In this document: positions 27,974 through 36,019 of the stretch, in pieces
Position numbering within the stretch: position 1 is the first letter of the stretch
Layout of the letters: every line of letters starts with the position of its first letter
Origin: Methanofollis liminatans DSM 4140
GTDB lineage: Archaea > Halobacteriota > Methanomicrobia > Methanomicrobiales > Methanofollaceae
Length of the DNA stretch: 64,000 bases
Direction of reading: 5' to 3'
NCBI RefSeq assembly: GCF_000275865.1
Contig: NZ_CM001555.1
Span: forward strand, 248,001-312,000
The notes under the pieces: model-generated
Database searches by the model: none
Told to the model about the DNA's origin: nothing
Seen by the model: only the letters and a program-made list of their open reading frames with translations
Made by a program: the position numbers and the translations under genes

Positions 27974-28855
27974 CTATCCATGGTGCGTCGTCACGATGCA
28001 GCCGTCGGCGGTGACGATGAGGGTGTGCTCGGCCTGGGAGACGAAGGAGCCAGCCACGTCGTGGAGGACCGGGTAGCCGTGGAGGACCCCGCCTTTCAGG
28101 AGGGTCGAGAGGGCGAGGTCGACCTTCTCCTGCGGGAGCCAGCGGCGGGAGAAGGGCATGCCGCGCCGCTCCCTGATCTGATTGAGGATGCGCTTTGCCG
28201 AGGGGAGGCGCACCGGCTTGACGGCGATCTGCTGGTAGATCTCGGTCCGCATCCGGTCGCTCACCCGCCCGCTGCCGGTGGTGGCGAAGGGCTCGATGGC
28301 GATCGCCATCCCCTCTTCGAGGACGGCGCCGCCGGCGATCCCGACATTCGGGATCGTGGGGGCGGTGTGGATCTGGTACGGGGCGAGGCCGTGGCCGGTG
28401 AGGTTTGCGACCGGGAGAAAGCCCCGGCCCTCGATCTCGGCCTGGATGGCGCCCCCGAGTTCGCCGGCGGTGACGCCCGGGCGCACCAGGGCGATGGCGC
28501 GGTCGAGGGCGGCGGCCGAGGCGGCGACGAGGGCGTCGTGCCCGCCGAGGTCCACCGAGAGGGCGGTGTCGGCGATCCGGCCGTCGAGGGCGACGCCGAG
28601 GTCGAGTTTGATCAGGTCGCCGGCCGAGAAGGTCCGCTCGTCGCCGGCCGAGGCGGTGTCGTGGGCGGCGTCTTCGTTGAAGGAGAGGTTTAAGGGGAAG
28701 GCGATCTCGGCCCCGGTCTCCAGGATCATCGCCTCGATCCCGTCCACGACCTCGAGCACCGATCTGCCGGGCTTTACCATCGCCGCGCCGGCGTGCAGGG
28801 TTCTTGCGGCGATGCGCCCTGCTTCGAGGTACTGCTCTATTTCTTCGTCTTTCAT
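27974..28855 (-). CDS. map: methionine aminopeptidase, type II
   Basis: A 293-residue enzyme that removes N-terminal Met from new proteins. Metal ligands are seen in IKLDLGVALDGRIADTAL (two Asp), NLTGHGLAPY (His), AIEPFATTGSG (Glu) and QAEHTLIVT (Glu), with the type II insert between them. The start ATG overlaps the stop of the upstream M24 peptidase gene by four bases (ATGA), so the two peptidases are translationally coupled. Confidence 0.95.
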   Translation of the reverse strand: MKDEEIEQYLEAGRIAARTLHAGAAMVKPGRSVLEVVDGIEAMILETGAEIAFPLNLSFNEDAAHDTASAGDERTFSAGDLIKLDLGVALDGRIADTALSVDLGGHDALVAASAAALDRAIALVRPGVTAGELGGAIQAEIEGRGFLPVANLTGHGLAPYQIHTAPTIPNVGIAGGAVLEEGMAIAIEPFATTGSGRVSDRMRTEIYQQIAVKPVRLPSAKRILNQIRERRGMPFSRRWLPQEKVDLALSTLLKGGVLHGYPVLHDVAGSFVSQAEHTLIVTADGCIVTTHHG

Positions 28856-29982
28856 AGGATCAGGTCTCTGGTGTAATCGGTGTAACAGTCAAATCCGCCG
28901 GCGGTGACGGCGCCCATGTCCTCGATCCGCACCCCGCCGATCCCGGCGTAGTAGAGGCCGGGCTCGACGGTGACGACGTTGCCGGCGGCCAGGGGGCCGC
29001 CCGAGGGTGAGAGGGATGGGGCTTCGTGCACCTCGAGCCCGACGCCGTGGCCGAGGCTGTGGACGAACCCCTGCGCCCCGCTCTCGTAGCCCTGTTCGTC
29101 GAAGTGTTTGACGACGGCGGCGTGGAGGTCGGCGCCAGGGACGCCGGCGCGGATGAGGGATTTGCCGAGGGTCTGCGCCTCCAGGACCGAGCGGTGCATA
29201 TCCGCAATCTCGGGGGAGGGCTCGCCCTTCACGACGGTCCTGGACATGTCGGCGTAGTAGCCGGTCGCTTCGTCGCACGGGAAGAGGTCGATGACGATCG
29301 GTTCGTCCGGCCTGAGGGGGCCGGCGCCCTGCCGGTGGGGCATCGCCGACTCCTCCCCGCAGGCGACGATCGTCTCGCGGGCGATGCAGCCCTGCCCCAT
29401 CAGGTAGGTGTGCATCGCCGCCTTCACTCGCTCTGAGGTGAGGACCTCGCCGTCGAGGAGGAGGACCCCGCCCTGTGCGGAGGAGCGGCGGATCATGGCG
29501 ATACCGAGGTCCATCGCCGCCGCCGTCGCCTGTTGCGCCGCCCTGATGGCGGCGAGTTCGTGCGAGGTCTTCACGGCCCGCATCGCCCCGACTGCCCCGC
29601 CGGTATCGACGACGACCTCGCCGTAGCCTTCGAGGAGGCGGCCGAGGCGGTACGGGAGGGTGCCCGGGACGAGCACCGGCCCGCCGGCGAGGGCGGCGGC
29701 GGTGTGCGCCAGCGCCTTCCAGGGCTCTTTGTCCTCGTCCAGGTATGCGAGGTAGCCCGACTCTGCCCTGGTCACCGGGACCGCCGTCGCTTCGGCGGCG
29801 GCGCGGGCGTACTCCATCTGGGGGACGACGAGCCCGGGCTCTTCCCCGAGGCGCTTCACGTACAGGAGGGGGTCGGAGACCTGGAACTGCGTGAGGTACC
29901 TGAAGTCCGCGTCCTTTGATGAGGCGTAGGCCACGTAGGCGGCGCATCCGGCGGCAGAAATCGCATCGTCCAGTCTTTTCAT
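28852..29982 (-). CDS. M24-family Xaa-Pro aminopeptidase/dipeptidase
   Basis: A 376-residue two-domain peptidase: an N-terminal creatinase-like domain to about residue 135, then the pita-bread metallopeptidase domain with the two Asp in VIDLFPCDEATGYYADMSRT, His in HSLGHGVGLEVHE, and two Glu in VTVEPGLYY and GVRIEDMG. It cleaves peptides next to proline. ATG 29982 (MKRLDDAISAAG) has GGGAG at 7 bases; an earlier ATG at 30012 is in frame. First gene of the map operon. Confidence 0.88.
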   Translation of the reverse strand: MKRLDDAISAAGCAAYVAYASSKDADFRYLTQFQVSDPLLYVKRLGEEPGLVVPQMEYARAAAEATAVPVTRAESGYLAYLDEDKEPWKALAHTAAALAGGPVLVPGTLPYRLGRLLEGYGEVVVDTGGAVGAMRAVKTSHELAAIRAAQQATAAAMDLGIAMIRRSSAQGGVLLLDGEVLTSERVKAAMHTYLMGQGCIARETIVACGEESAMPHRQGAGPLRPDEPIVIDLFPCDEATGYYADMSRTVVKGEPSPEIADMHRSVLEAQTLGKSLIRAGVPGADLHAAVVKHFDEQGYESGAQGFVHSLGHGVGLEVHEAPSLSPSGGPLAAGNVVTVEPGLYYAGIGGVRIEDMGAVTAGGFDCYTDYTRDLIL

Positions 29983-30072
29983 AACCCGCTCCCGGCGGTC
30001 TGAGCCCGCCATTGTGTGTACCTATTGCGGGGATACCACAAGTACTTAATCACAAAAATGCAACTACGAGTG

Positions 30073-30330
30073 ATGGAGGACGCAGATAAACAGGTCTTCA
30101 AGTTGAAGTTCTGGAAATTGACGATCATCTTGAACATCATCATCATCTTCGTCGCCCTTGCGATAGGTCTTTACTTCAAGGCACCGCAGCCGTACGGCCC
30201 TGCGATCGCGGGGGCGCTCATCCTCGCCGATATCCCCCTGATCTGGTATTTCCGGAAGGACTATTACCGGACGAAGGCATGGCTGGACGTCCATGCCACC
30301 CCGTCGGAGAAGAAAGAGGACCATGCTTGA
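30073..30330 (+). CDS. small membrane protein, two helices
   Basis: An 85-residue protein with two membrane helices (LTIILNIIIIFVALAIGLYF and PAIAGALILADIPLIWYF) and charged ends. A TATA-like AAGTACTTAATC lies about 25-30 bases upstream of ATG 30073, pointing to a leaderless message; ATG 30058 is an alternative. It overlaps the next gene, an HTH regulator, by eight bases, so the pair is co-translated. No family recognised. Confidence 0.65.
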   Translation: MEDADKQVFKLKFWKLTIILNIIIIFVALAIGLYFKAPQPYGPAIAGALILADIPLIWYFRKDYYRTKAWLDVHATPSEKKEDHA

Positions 30331-30622
30331 AAAACTGAAGACCGAGATTGACCTGGTCGCCCGCCACCTGGAGGTGCTGCGGGTGGTGGCCGCCCACCAG
30401 CCGATCGGGATCATGAAACTCGCCGAGGTGATGGGGCTGCCGTACCACCGCGTCCGCTACTCCCTGCGGGTGCTCGAAGGGATGGGCTATATCAGGGCCT
30501 CGCCCGCGGGGGCGGTGGCGACCGAGCGCGCCCTCGCCTTCCTCGACCATCTCGACGACGATCTCGACGCCATGATCGCACTTCTCGAAGGAATGCGAAG
30601 GCCCATCTCCCATAACATTTAA
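30323..30622 (+). CDS. winged-helix transcriptional regulator
   Basis: A 99-residue DNA-binding protein. The HTH spans about residues 25-60 (IGIMKLAEVMGLPYHRVRYSLRVLEGMG, read as two helices and wing), followed by a helical tail that probably dimerises. ATG 30323 is inside the end of the upstream membrane-protein gene and has AAAGAGG as binding site. A regulator coupled to a small membrane protein suggests a sensing pair, but that is inference. Confidence 0.75.
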   Translation: MLEKLKTEIDLVARHLEVLRVVAAHQPIGIMKLAEVMGLPYHRVRYSLRVLEGMGYIRASPAGAVATERALAFLDHLDDDLDAMIALLEGMRRPISHNI

Positions 30623-30662
30623 TAGGAGCGACAAGATAGGTATTAAGGCACAACGCTTCCGT

Positions 30663-30735
30663 GCCGCCATAACTCAGTTGGTAGAGTGGCTGGCTGTTAA
30701 CCAGCATGCCACAGGTTCGAGTCCTGTTGGCGGCG
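30663..30735 (+). tRNA. tRNA-Asn(GTT)
   Basis: A complete cloverleaf: acceptor GCCGCCA/TGGCGGC, D-arm with CAGTTGGTAGAG, anticodon stem GCTGG/CCAGC around loop CTGTTAA (anticodon GTT), T-arm with GGTTCGAGTCC. Discriminator base is G and no CCA is encoded. A T-rich stretch follows. Confidence 0.95.
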
Positions 30736-30888
30736 TTCTTTCATTTTTGTTCCGTTCCTTTGTCACCGCGGTTTTTTGCTCCAGACATGGTTTTTGTCAC
30801 CCCCCCGGGGCGTAGGTGATATTCCCGGAGAGACAATCTTCATCACTTCCCCACCCCCAGGTACGCTCAGGAGGCGAGCAGAACCCGT

Positions 30889-31204
30889 ATGGTGGTACAG
30901 CGAGAGGAGAAATGCATCTTCGTCGCCAGGCTCGAAGAAGTGCTCCCCCTCCTCAGGGAGCGGTTCGGCGTGGCGCGGATCGGGATCTTCGGGTCATTTG
31001 CCCGCGGTGAAGATCGTCCGGAGAGCGACGTCGATATTCTGGCCGAGTTTGCGCCGGGAGAGACGACGTTTTTGGAACTTCATGGAACTCGCGCTCTATC
31101 TTGAGGGCTTCTTCGGGCATCGGGTGGATCTCGTCACCGAAGGGGGGCTCGACCGGTACCTCAGGCCGTATGTCGAGCGGGAGGTCGTCTGGTGTGAGGC
31201 GTGA
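30889..31204 (+). pseudogene. MNT-type nucleotidyltransferase (MntA antitoxin family), frameshifted
   Basis: The first 64 codons (30889 to about 31080) encode a minimal nucleotidyltransferase with the active-site motif GIFGSFARGEDRPESDVDI. The remaining C-terminal half (MELALYLEGFFGHRVDLV... to VEREVVWCEA) is in the +1 frame from about 31082 to 31204. A single extra T near 31079-31080 (CTTCATG where CTCATG restores FLELMELALYLE) explains the break. MNT proteins AMPylate and silence HEPN RNases in HEPN/MNT toxin-antitoxin modules, and a HEPN remnant follows directly. Confidence 0.8.
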
Positions 31205-31301
31205 TTCCGTAGATCTCTCCCGCATCCTGCAGGAGATGGAGTTTATCTCCCTATTTTTCAGCAACCTTTTTTTCCGGCGGCGTCCGACCCTCTGGAGATG
31301 A
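31194..31301 (+). pseudogene. remnant of HEPN-domain toxin (DUF86/HepT type)
   Basis: A GTG at 31194, overlapping the end of the MNT gene, begins RRDSVDLSRILQEMEFI, which looks like the N-terminus of DUF86/HepT toxins (RD..L.DILE.IE.I). After about 18 residues the similarity stops and the frame runs into unrelated residues to a stop at 31301. The RNase motif of HepT (R-x4-6-H) is absent, so the toxin is gone. Order and overlap match an ordinary mntA-hepT pair. Confidence 0.55.
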
Positions 31302-31314
31302 CAGGGGTCAGGCG

Positions 31315-32295
31315 ATGAGATGCGTCACGCTCAACGGCAACACCTTCTACAACGGCGACTGCATCGCCGGCGCAGCGGCGCATATCCCTGATGGCTCGGT
31401 GGACCTGATCGTCACCGACCCCCCGTACGGGATCGACGGCGACCTCCTCCACCGCCACTACAACCGGGACGAGGGTTATGTCGTGGACGGCTACGTCGAG
31501 GTCCCGGCCGCCGAATACGGCGAGTTCTGCCTGCGCTGGATCGCCCAGGCCGAGCGTATCCTCAGGCCCGGCGGCTCTGTCTACATCGTCTCCGGCTACA
31601 CGAACCTCTACCATATCCTCCACGCCCTCAGGGAGACCTCCCTGGAGGAGGTCAACCACATCGTCTGGAAATACACCTTCGGGGTGTACACGCGGAGAAA
31701 ATACGTCTCGTCCCACTACCACATCCTCTACTACGAGAAGCCCGGCGGAACGAGGACGTTCAACCTCGAGTCCCGCTATGGGCTGACCGAGAAGGACGCA
31801 GGCGGGCGTTCCCTCAACTACGGGGACCGGGAGGACGTCTGGACGGTCCACCGCGACTACAAGCCCGGCCAGGTGAAGAACAAGAACGAGCTCCCGCCCG
31901 ACCTCCTCGTCAAGATGATCCAGTACAGCAGCGGCGAGGGCGACCTGGTCTGCGACCTCTTCCTGGGCGGGTTCTCGACGGCGAAGACGGCGGTCGGCCT
32001 CAACCGCCGGGTCGTCGGGTTCGAGGTCTCGCCCGCGATCTTCGACCGGAGAATTATCGAGATGGGGGAGGCCGTCCCTGGCGGGCTGCTCCCCGATCTG
32101 CGGCGGCCCTGGATCGAGCCGCCGCAGAACCGGGGGAGGCGCTGGACCGGCGAGGAGATCGAGGCGCTCCGCGCCGGCTACCGCCGCCTGATCGACGGGG
32201 GGGCGACGAAGAAGGAGGCGGTGCGCCTGCTGGGGCTGGAGTTCGGGCGCGGGCGCTGGGCGATCGAGAAGATGCTCAAAAAGCAGGGTCTCTAA
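31315..32295 (+). CDS. site-specific DNA methyltransferase (N4-cytosine/N6-adenine, beta type)
   Basis: A 326-residue DNA methylase. The catalytic motif IV TDPPYG is at about residues 39-44 and the SAM-binding motif (FLGGFSTAKTAVGLNRRVVG) comes later, an order typical of the beta group. SSHYHILYYEKPG sits between them. The last 60 residues (RRWTGEEIEALRAGYRRLI) look like a small helical DNA-binding tail. No restriction gene is near, so it is an orphan methylase, either regulatory or a leftover of a lost system. It lies next to the decayed HEPN/MNT module. Confidence 0.85.
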   Translation: MRCVTLNGNTFYNGDCIAGAAAHIPDGSVDLIVTDPPYGIDGDLLHRHYNRDEGYVVDGYVEVPAAEYGEFCLRWIAQAERILRPGGSVYIVSGYTNLYHILHALRETSLEEVNHIVWKYTFGVYTRRKYVSSHYHILYYEKPGGTRTFNLESRYGLTEKDAGGRSLNYGDREDVWTVHRDYKPGQVKNKNELPPDLLVKMIQYSSGEGDLVCDLFLGGFSTAKTAVGLNRRVVGFEVSPAIFDRRIIEMGEAVPGGLLPDLRRPWIEPPQNRGRRWTGEEIEALRAGYRRLIDGGATKKEAVRLLGLEFGRGRWAIEKMLKKQGL

Positions 32296-32909
32296 AGGCC
32301 CGGTTCAACCGGTTTTTTCAGGAGCGCCGTCCTGCTGAGCAGGATTCGGGGCGTGCCGGCGACCGTCAGCCCGGCCGCCTCGGCGGCCCTGACCGTGCGC
32401 TCAAACTCCGCCGCCGCCACCTCATCCTTCGGTTCGACGAGCAGCATCAATCCGCCGGGACGCAGGGCGACCGCCACCTCGCGCAGGAGCCCCTCCCCGT
32501 CAGGCACCTCGTGGACGACGTAGAAGGCGAGGGCGAAGTCGACCGGCCCCAGACCAGTGAAACCCGGGGATCCGGGCTCTGTCCGGTGGAGACGTATCCG
32601 GTCGAGGAGCCCTTCCCGCCCGGCCCGTTCGGCGAGCATGGCGAGCATCTCTTCCTGGAGGTCGGCGGCGATCACGCACCCCTCCTCCCCCACCATGGCG
32701 GCCATCGGCCTGGCGAAGAACCCGGGCCCGCACCCGATATCGAGCACGGTATCGCCGGGGCTGATATAGCGTCCGACAATCCGTTTCGGCGATTGGAGAA
32801 GTCTGCGAAGGGGGTTGTCCAGCAGCCAAGCGCGCGATGCCGGGTGGACCCCGTGCCTCCCGGCTGCCGGTCCGTCAGGGGCGTTCATCGACACCTCAAT
32901 CGTCGGCAT
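32292..32909 (-). CDS. class I SAM-dependent methyltransferase
   Basis: A 205-residue methyltransferase with motif I VLDIGCGPGFFARPMAAMVG, motif II VIAADLQEEML and AFYVVHEVPDGEGLL near motif IV, as in small-molecule or arsenite-like methyltransferases. ATG 32909 (MPTIEVSMNAPD) or ATG 32888 could start it. It converges with the DNA methylase gene, the stops overlapping by four bases. Substrate unknown. Confidence 0.8.
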   Translation of the reverse strand: MPTIEVSMNAPDGPAAGRHGVHPASRAWLLDNPLRRLLQSPKRIVGRYISPGDTVLDIGCGPGFFARPMAAMVGEEGCVIAADLQEEMLAMLAERAGREGLLDRIRLHRTEPGSPGFTGLGPVDFALAFYVVHEVPDGEGLLREVAVALRPGGLMLLVEPKDEVAAAEFERTVRAAEAAGLTVAGTPRILLSRTALLKKPVEPGL

Positions 32910-32958
32910 CGGGGATGAACCCGATCCCTTCGCCGGGCCGGGACAAAAAAAGGGGTGA

Positions 32959-33513
32959 TCAGTGGTTCTTCCCCATAAAGAAGACGCCGACGCAGATCAC
33001 GCCGATCGAGACGGCCATCGCCAGCATGTCGATCGAGGTCGTGAACTCCATCGAGAGGATCCGCTGGAAGAAGCTGACGATGAGCACCATGATGATCACC
33101 TTGATGATCTTGTTCTTCAGGTCGTCGAGGCTGGAGACCTCCAGGATGCCCCCGAACTCCCCGCCCATGCGTGCGACATCGATCTCTGAGATGAAGAGTT
33201 CGTAGATGCCGAAACTGAAGATCAGGAGCACCAGGGCGATCAGGTAGAAGTCGATGGCGCCGATCACGCCGATCAGGATCTCCTCGTGCGTCAGGTGGCT
33301 GCTGGAAAATTTCGTGTATTCAACAAGGATCTCGAATATCTCCATCGAACCGGCGAGGAAGAGGACGATGGCGCTGAGGGCGCCGAAGACCACGCCCAGG
33401 AGGACGATGTACCTGGAGTTCCAGAGGAGCCATTCGAAGATCTTCTCAATGGCCGGCTGATCCGGCCTTGTGCCGTGAGGGGCCGGACGGTCTGATGCAT
33501 CGGGTTGTTCCAT
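32959..33513 (-). CDS. UPF0114/YqhA-family membrane protein
   Basis: A 184-residue protein with about four membrane helices. FEWLLWNSRYIVLLGVVFGA, SAIVLFLAGS and the region ISEIDVARM are characteristic of UPF0114 (YqhA). The function of the family is unknown. ATG 33513 (MEQPDASDRP) is chosen since homology begins shortly after; the frame remains open upstream to 33564. It stands alone on the minus strand. Confidence 0.8.
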   Translation of the reverse strand: MEQPDASDRPAPHGTRPDQPAIEKIFEWLLWNSRYIVLLGVVFGALSAIVLFLAGSMEIFEILVEYTKFSSSHLTHEEILIGVIGAIDFYLIALVLLIFSFGIYELFISEIDVARMGGEFGGILEVSSLDDLKNKIIKVIIMVLIVSFFQRILSMEFTTSIDMLAMAVSIGVICVGVFFMGKNH

Positions 33514-33624
33514 AGTGTTCCCCGGATTTATGTGTAAGAAATCTGTCCGCTGCCGGGATAACACCTCTTCCCCGCGGCGGCGGAGGGGGCATGGCTATAA
33601 ATATCCGGGGGATGAGCCTTCGGT

Positions 33625-33834
33625 ATGCTGCCGATCATCTCCGGCCTCATCGCCTCCGTCGTCCTGGGCCATATCCGCCGATACGTTATCGGCATGGTCG
33701 TCGGTGCGGTCGCCCTCCCCCTCGCCGCGGCCGCCGTCGTGCTGGGGTTCCTCGCCGTCCCGGTCGTGCTCGTCGCCCTGTTCGCCCGCCCGGTGGGGCA
33801 GCGTGGCGGACAATCCCGGGAGAGCGGTCGGTAG
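33625..33834 (+). CDS. small hydrophobic membrane protein
   Basis: A 69-residue protein with two membrane helices (about residues 3-17 and 22-53), ending in a short basic tail. A TATA box, GCTATAAATATCC, lies about 25 bases upstream of the ATG, so the message is probably leaderless. No family recognised. Confidence 0.55.
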   Translation: MLPIISGLIASVVLGHIRRYVIGMVVGAVALPLAAAAVVLGFLAVPVVLVALFARPVGQRGGQSRESGR

Positions 33835-33968
33835 TCTGGATGATTCTGCCGGGGTCGGCGATCGTCCCCTGACCTGGGGAAGGGCCTGGCGGCATGCCGG
33901 GGTCTGAATGGAGACCGGGGCCACCAAACGTATTTATGAGGAGATGCAATGAGTATATGCATCCTTCA

Positions 33969-34040
33969 GGGCCCGTAGCTTAGTGGTGGAGCGCCCGGCT
34001 CATAACCGGGTGGCCGTGGGTTCGAATCCCTCCGGGCCCA
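33969..34040 (+). tRNA. tRNA with CAT anticodon (Met, elongator type)
   Basis: A full cloverleaf: acceptor GGGCCCG/CGGGCCC, anticodon stem CCCGG/CCGGG around loop CTCATAA (anticodon CAT), T-arm GGGTTCGAATCCC, discriminator A. G1-C72 pairing argues against an initiator tRNA; elongator Met is most likely, and Ile2 (CAT, modified C34) cannot be excluded by sequence alone. CCA is not encoded. Two T6 runs follow at 34044-34049 and 34061-34066. Confidence 0.92.
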
Positions 34041-34219
34041 TGCTTTTTTGAAAAAATCGCTTTTTTATCGGGCATGGTGCATGTTTTAGCACTCACAATG
34101 AGCGATTCTATGCATCGAGAGGCGTTCGTGACCGATCCATGCAAAAATTCGGCCGCCTCGTCCGGGAGCGTGAACGTGTACGTCTTCCTCTTTCGCTCGT
34201 AGTGTTTTTCTTTCGCCAT
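33980..34219 (-). pseudogene. small ORF, ribbon-helix-helix-like N-terminus, running into the tRNA gene antisense
   Basis: A 79-codon ORF. Residues 1-50 (KRKTYTFTLPDEAAEFL, then SRCIESLIVSAK) have the strand-helix-helix look of an RHH regulator. The last 19 residues (GPGGIRTHGHPVMSRA) are translated antisense of the tRNA gene at 33969-34040 and cannot be native. It may be the remains of a small regulator from an element that integrated beside this tRNA. Low confidence that any of it is expressed. Confidence 0.3.
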
Positions 34220-34336
34220 TTTATCTCTTCATTGAGATTTTTTCTCCTGTCCATACCCTTCTGGATCGGTCCGGACGCCTGATGGAGGGAGATCCCACCG
34301 CACCCCGCATATAGGGTGAGAGCAAACGCTCCTCTC

Positions 34337-34933
34337 ATGCAGCACACATGGACCGGCGGCGACCTGATCTTCTCATACTGCACCGATGGCGACCTGCCCG
34401 AAATCTCGCGGATGCTCTCGAAAGAATCGGTCTGCAGGTGGCTGTTCTTCGGGCCGAACGCCGTGGAGGTCACCCGCTCCTATTTTCTGCCCCTGATCGA
34501 GGGGATGCAGGCGGCGCTCCTGGAGGGCAGGACGCCGGACCACCATGTGTTCACCCTGAGACTGCACCGGACCGGGGAGTTCGTCGGGCAGTGCGCCCTC
34601 TTCCCGGTGGATTTCAGTCCGGGGTCGTATCTCGTCGGCTACCAGATCGACGACACGCACTGGGGAAAGGGCTACGGCACCCTGGCCTGCAGGTTTCTGG
34701 TCTACGTCGCCTTCGCCGTCCTCGACGGCTACCGGCTGAACGGCGACGCCGTGGCCGGGAATACGGCATCGCTGCGGGTGATGGAGAAGTGCGGCTTCGT
34801 CCGCGAAGGGCTCCAGCGTGGCTACTGGCACGCCCGGGGCGGCTGCCACGACCGCGTCCTCCTCGGGCTTCTCAGGGACGACCTCCCTGCCGGGTGCATC
34901 GAGCCGCTGGCAGGGGCGTTCTCCGCACGCTGA
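34337..34933 (+). CDS. GNAT-family N-acetyltransferase (RimJ/RimL-like)
   Basis: A 198-residue acetyltransferase. Acetyl-CoA binding is seen in VGYQIDDTHWGKGYGTLACRFLVY (motif A, the loop GKGYGT), followed by LNGDAVAGNTASLRVMEKCGFVREG, typical for RimJ/RimL enzymes. ATG 34337 (MQHTWTGGD) is used; a GTG at 34316 is in frame. The substrate may be a protein N-terminus or a small amine. A TATA-like GCATATAGGG lies upstream. Confidence 0.85.
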   Translation: MQHTWTGGDLIFSYCTDGDLPEISRMLSKESVCRWLFFGPNAVEVTRSYFLPLIEGMQAALLEGRTPDHHVFTLRLHRTGEFVGQCALFPVDFSPGSYLVGYQIDDTHWGKGYGTLACRFLVYVAFAVLDGYRLNGDAVAGNTASLRVMEKCGFVREGLQRGYWHARGGCHDRVLLGLLRDDLPAGCIEPLAGAFSAR

Positions 34934-34945
34934 AAGGCACCCCCC

Positions 34946-35512
34946 TCAGAGCCCGGCCAGTTCAATCCCATACAGGACGACCGCGATCGCCAGCACCAGC
35001 GGCACCACCACCGCCCACGGATTGACCCGCAGGAGATCCGGGATCGTCGCCGTCGGCAGCGCCCCCACCCCGAGCACCGACGCCTCCAGCCGCGGGTAGA
35101 GCGCCGCGAAGATCCCGGCCCCGATGAGGATCCCGGTCACCCCGCCGACCAGGGCGTCGAGGGCGCCCGACCCCACGGCGCCGGCCACCGTTCCCGGGCA
35201 GTAGCCCAGCACCGCGAAGCCGGCGCCGAAGATGACCCCACCGATCACCGTCGCCCCGACCGAGCCCGGCTTGATATGGAGATCGGCAAGCCCGGCCCCT
35301 CGCATCAGGTAGACCCCGACCGTCCCGACGGCCACGGCGCTGAGCATCACCTTCACCACCGTGAAATCGGTGAGCAGGAGCTGCCCTAAGATCACGTCGT
35401 AGCGTGTGACCCCGGCGATCTGGAGGCAGGCGCCGAAGCCGACCCCGATCGCCAGCCCGAGGACGAGCTGCGCCGGCCCGTTCCCGCGCAGGCGTTGCAG
35501 GGCCTCGTTCAT
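34946..35512 (-). CDS. YeeE/YedE-family sulfur transporter, half protein
   Basis: A 188-residue membrane protein with about five helices. It carries the family features GFGACLQIAGVTRYD and GAGFAVLGYCPGTVAGAVGSG, with the cysteines that relay thiosulfate or sulfane sulfur in YeeE. ATG 35512 overlaps the stop of the second YeeE/YedE gene by four bases (ATGA), so the two halves are coupled and likely form one heteromeric permease. Confidence 0.88.
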   Translation of the reverse strand: MNEALQRLRGNGPAQLVLGLAIGVGFGACLQIAGVTRYDVILGQLLLTDFTVVKVMLSAVAVGTVGVYLMRGAGLADLHIKPGSVGATVIGGVIFGAGFAVLGYCPGTVAGAVGSGALDALVGGVTGILIGAGIFAALYPRLEASVLGVGALPTATIPDLLRVNPWAVVVPLVLAIAVVLYGIELAGL

Positions 35513-36009
35513 GGCGCCACCCCGTAGAGCAGGAAGGCAAAGAGGATCCCGCTTGCGAAGAAGACGAAGACCGCCACCCAGCTCGAGAGCGCCAGCTGGA
35601 GGGTGCCCGAGATCCCGTGCCCGCTCGTGCACCCGCCGGCCCACCGCGACCCGATCCCCATCAACACGCCGCCGGCGAGGGCGACGGCGAGCCTCAGGGG
35701 AACAGACGGCCCGAACGCCGCTTCAAATGTCGGGGGGACCCAGACGAGGGCGAACGCTCCCGTCAGGAGGGCCGTCGCACCGGCGCCGATCACCACCCCG
35801 AGCACGAGCATCCACTCCCAGTCGACTTTCGGGGCAAACTGTTTGTAATAGGCCCGGTCCAGCACCGCCTTCCCGCGGACGGCCCGCTCGATCATCCCGC
35901 TCGTCCTGGCATAGGCCGTCGAGCACCCGATCGGGCGGTCTGAGAGGAGGAATGCGAGCCAGGAGAGCACGCCGATCCCGGCGCCGGCGATATAAGGCGT
36001 CCAGTCCAT
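35509..36009 (-). CDS. YeeE/YedE-family sulfur transporter, second half protein
   Basis: A 166-residue membrane protein. DRPIGCSTAYARTSGM and MGIGSRWAGGCTSGHGISG are the conserved Cys-containing loops of the sulphur-transport domain. ATG 36009 (MDWTPYIAGAG) is used. It lies 10 bases after the CstB-like gene and overlaps the next YeeE/YedE gene, giving the order persulfide enzyme, permease half, permease half. It likely imports thiosulfate or another sulfane sulfur compound. Confidence 0.88.
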   Translation of the reverse strand: MDWTPYIAGAGIGVLSWLAFLLSDRPIGCSTAYARTSGMIERAVRGKAVLDRAYYKQFAPKVDWEWMLVLGVVIGAGATALLTGAFALVWVPPTFEAAFGPSVPLRLAVALAGGVLMGIGSRWAGGCTSGHGISGTLQLALSSWVAVFVFFASGILFAFLLYGVAP

Positions 36010-36019
36010 CCCCGCCCCC

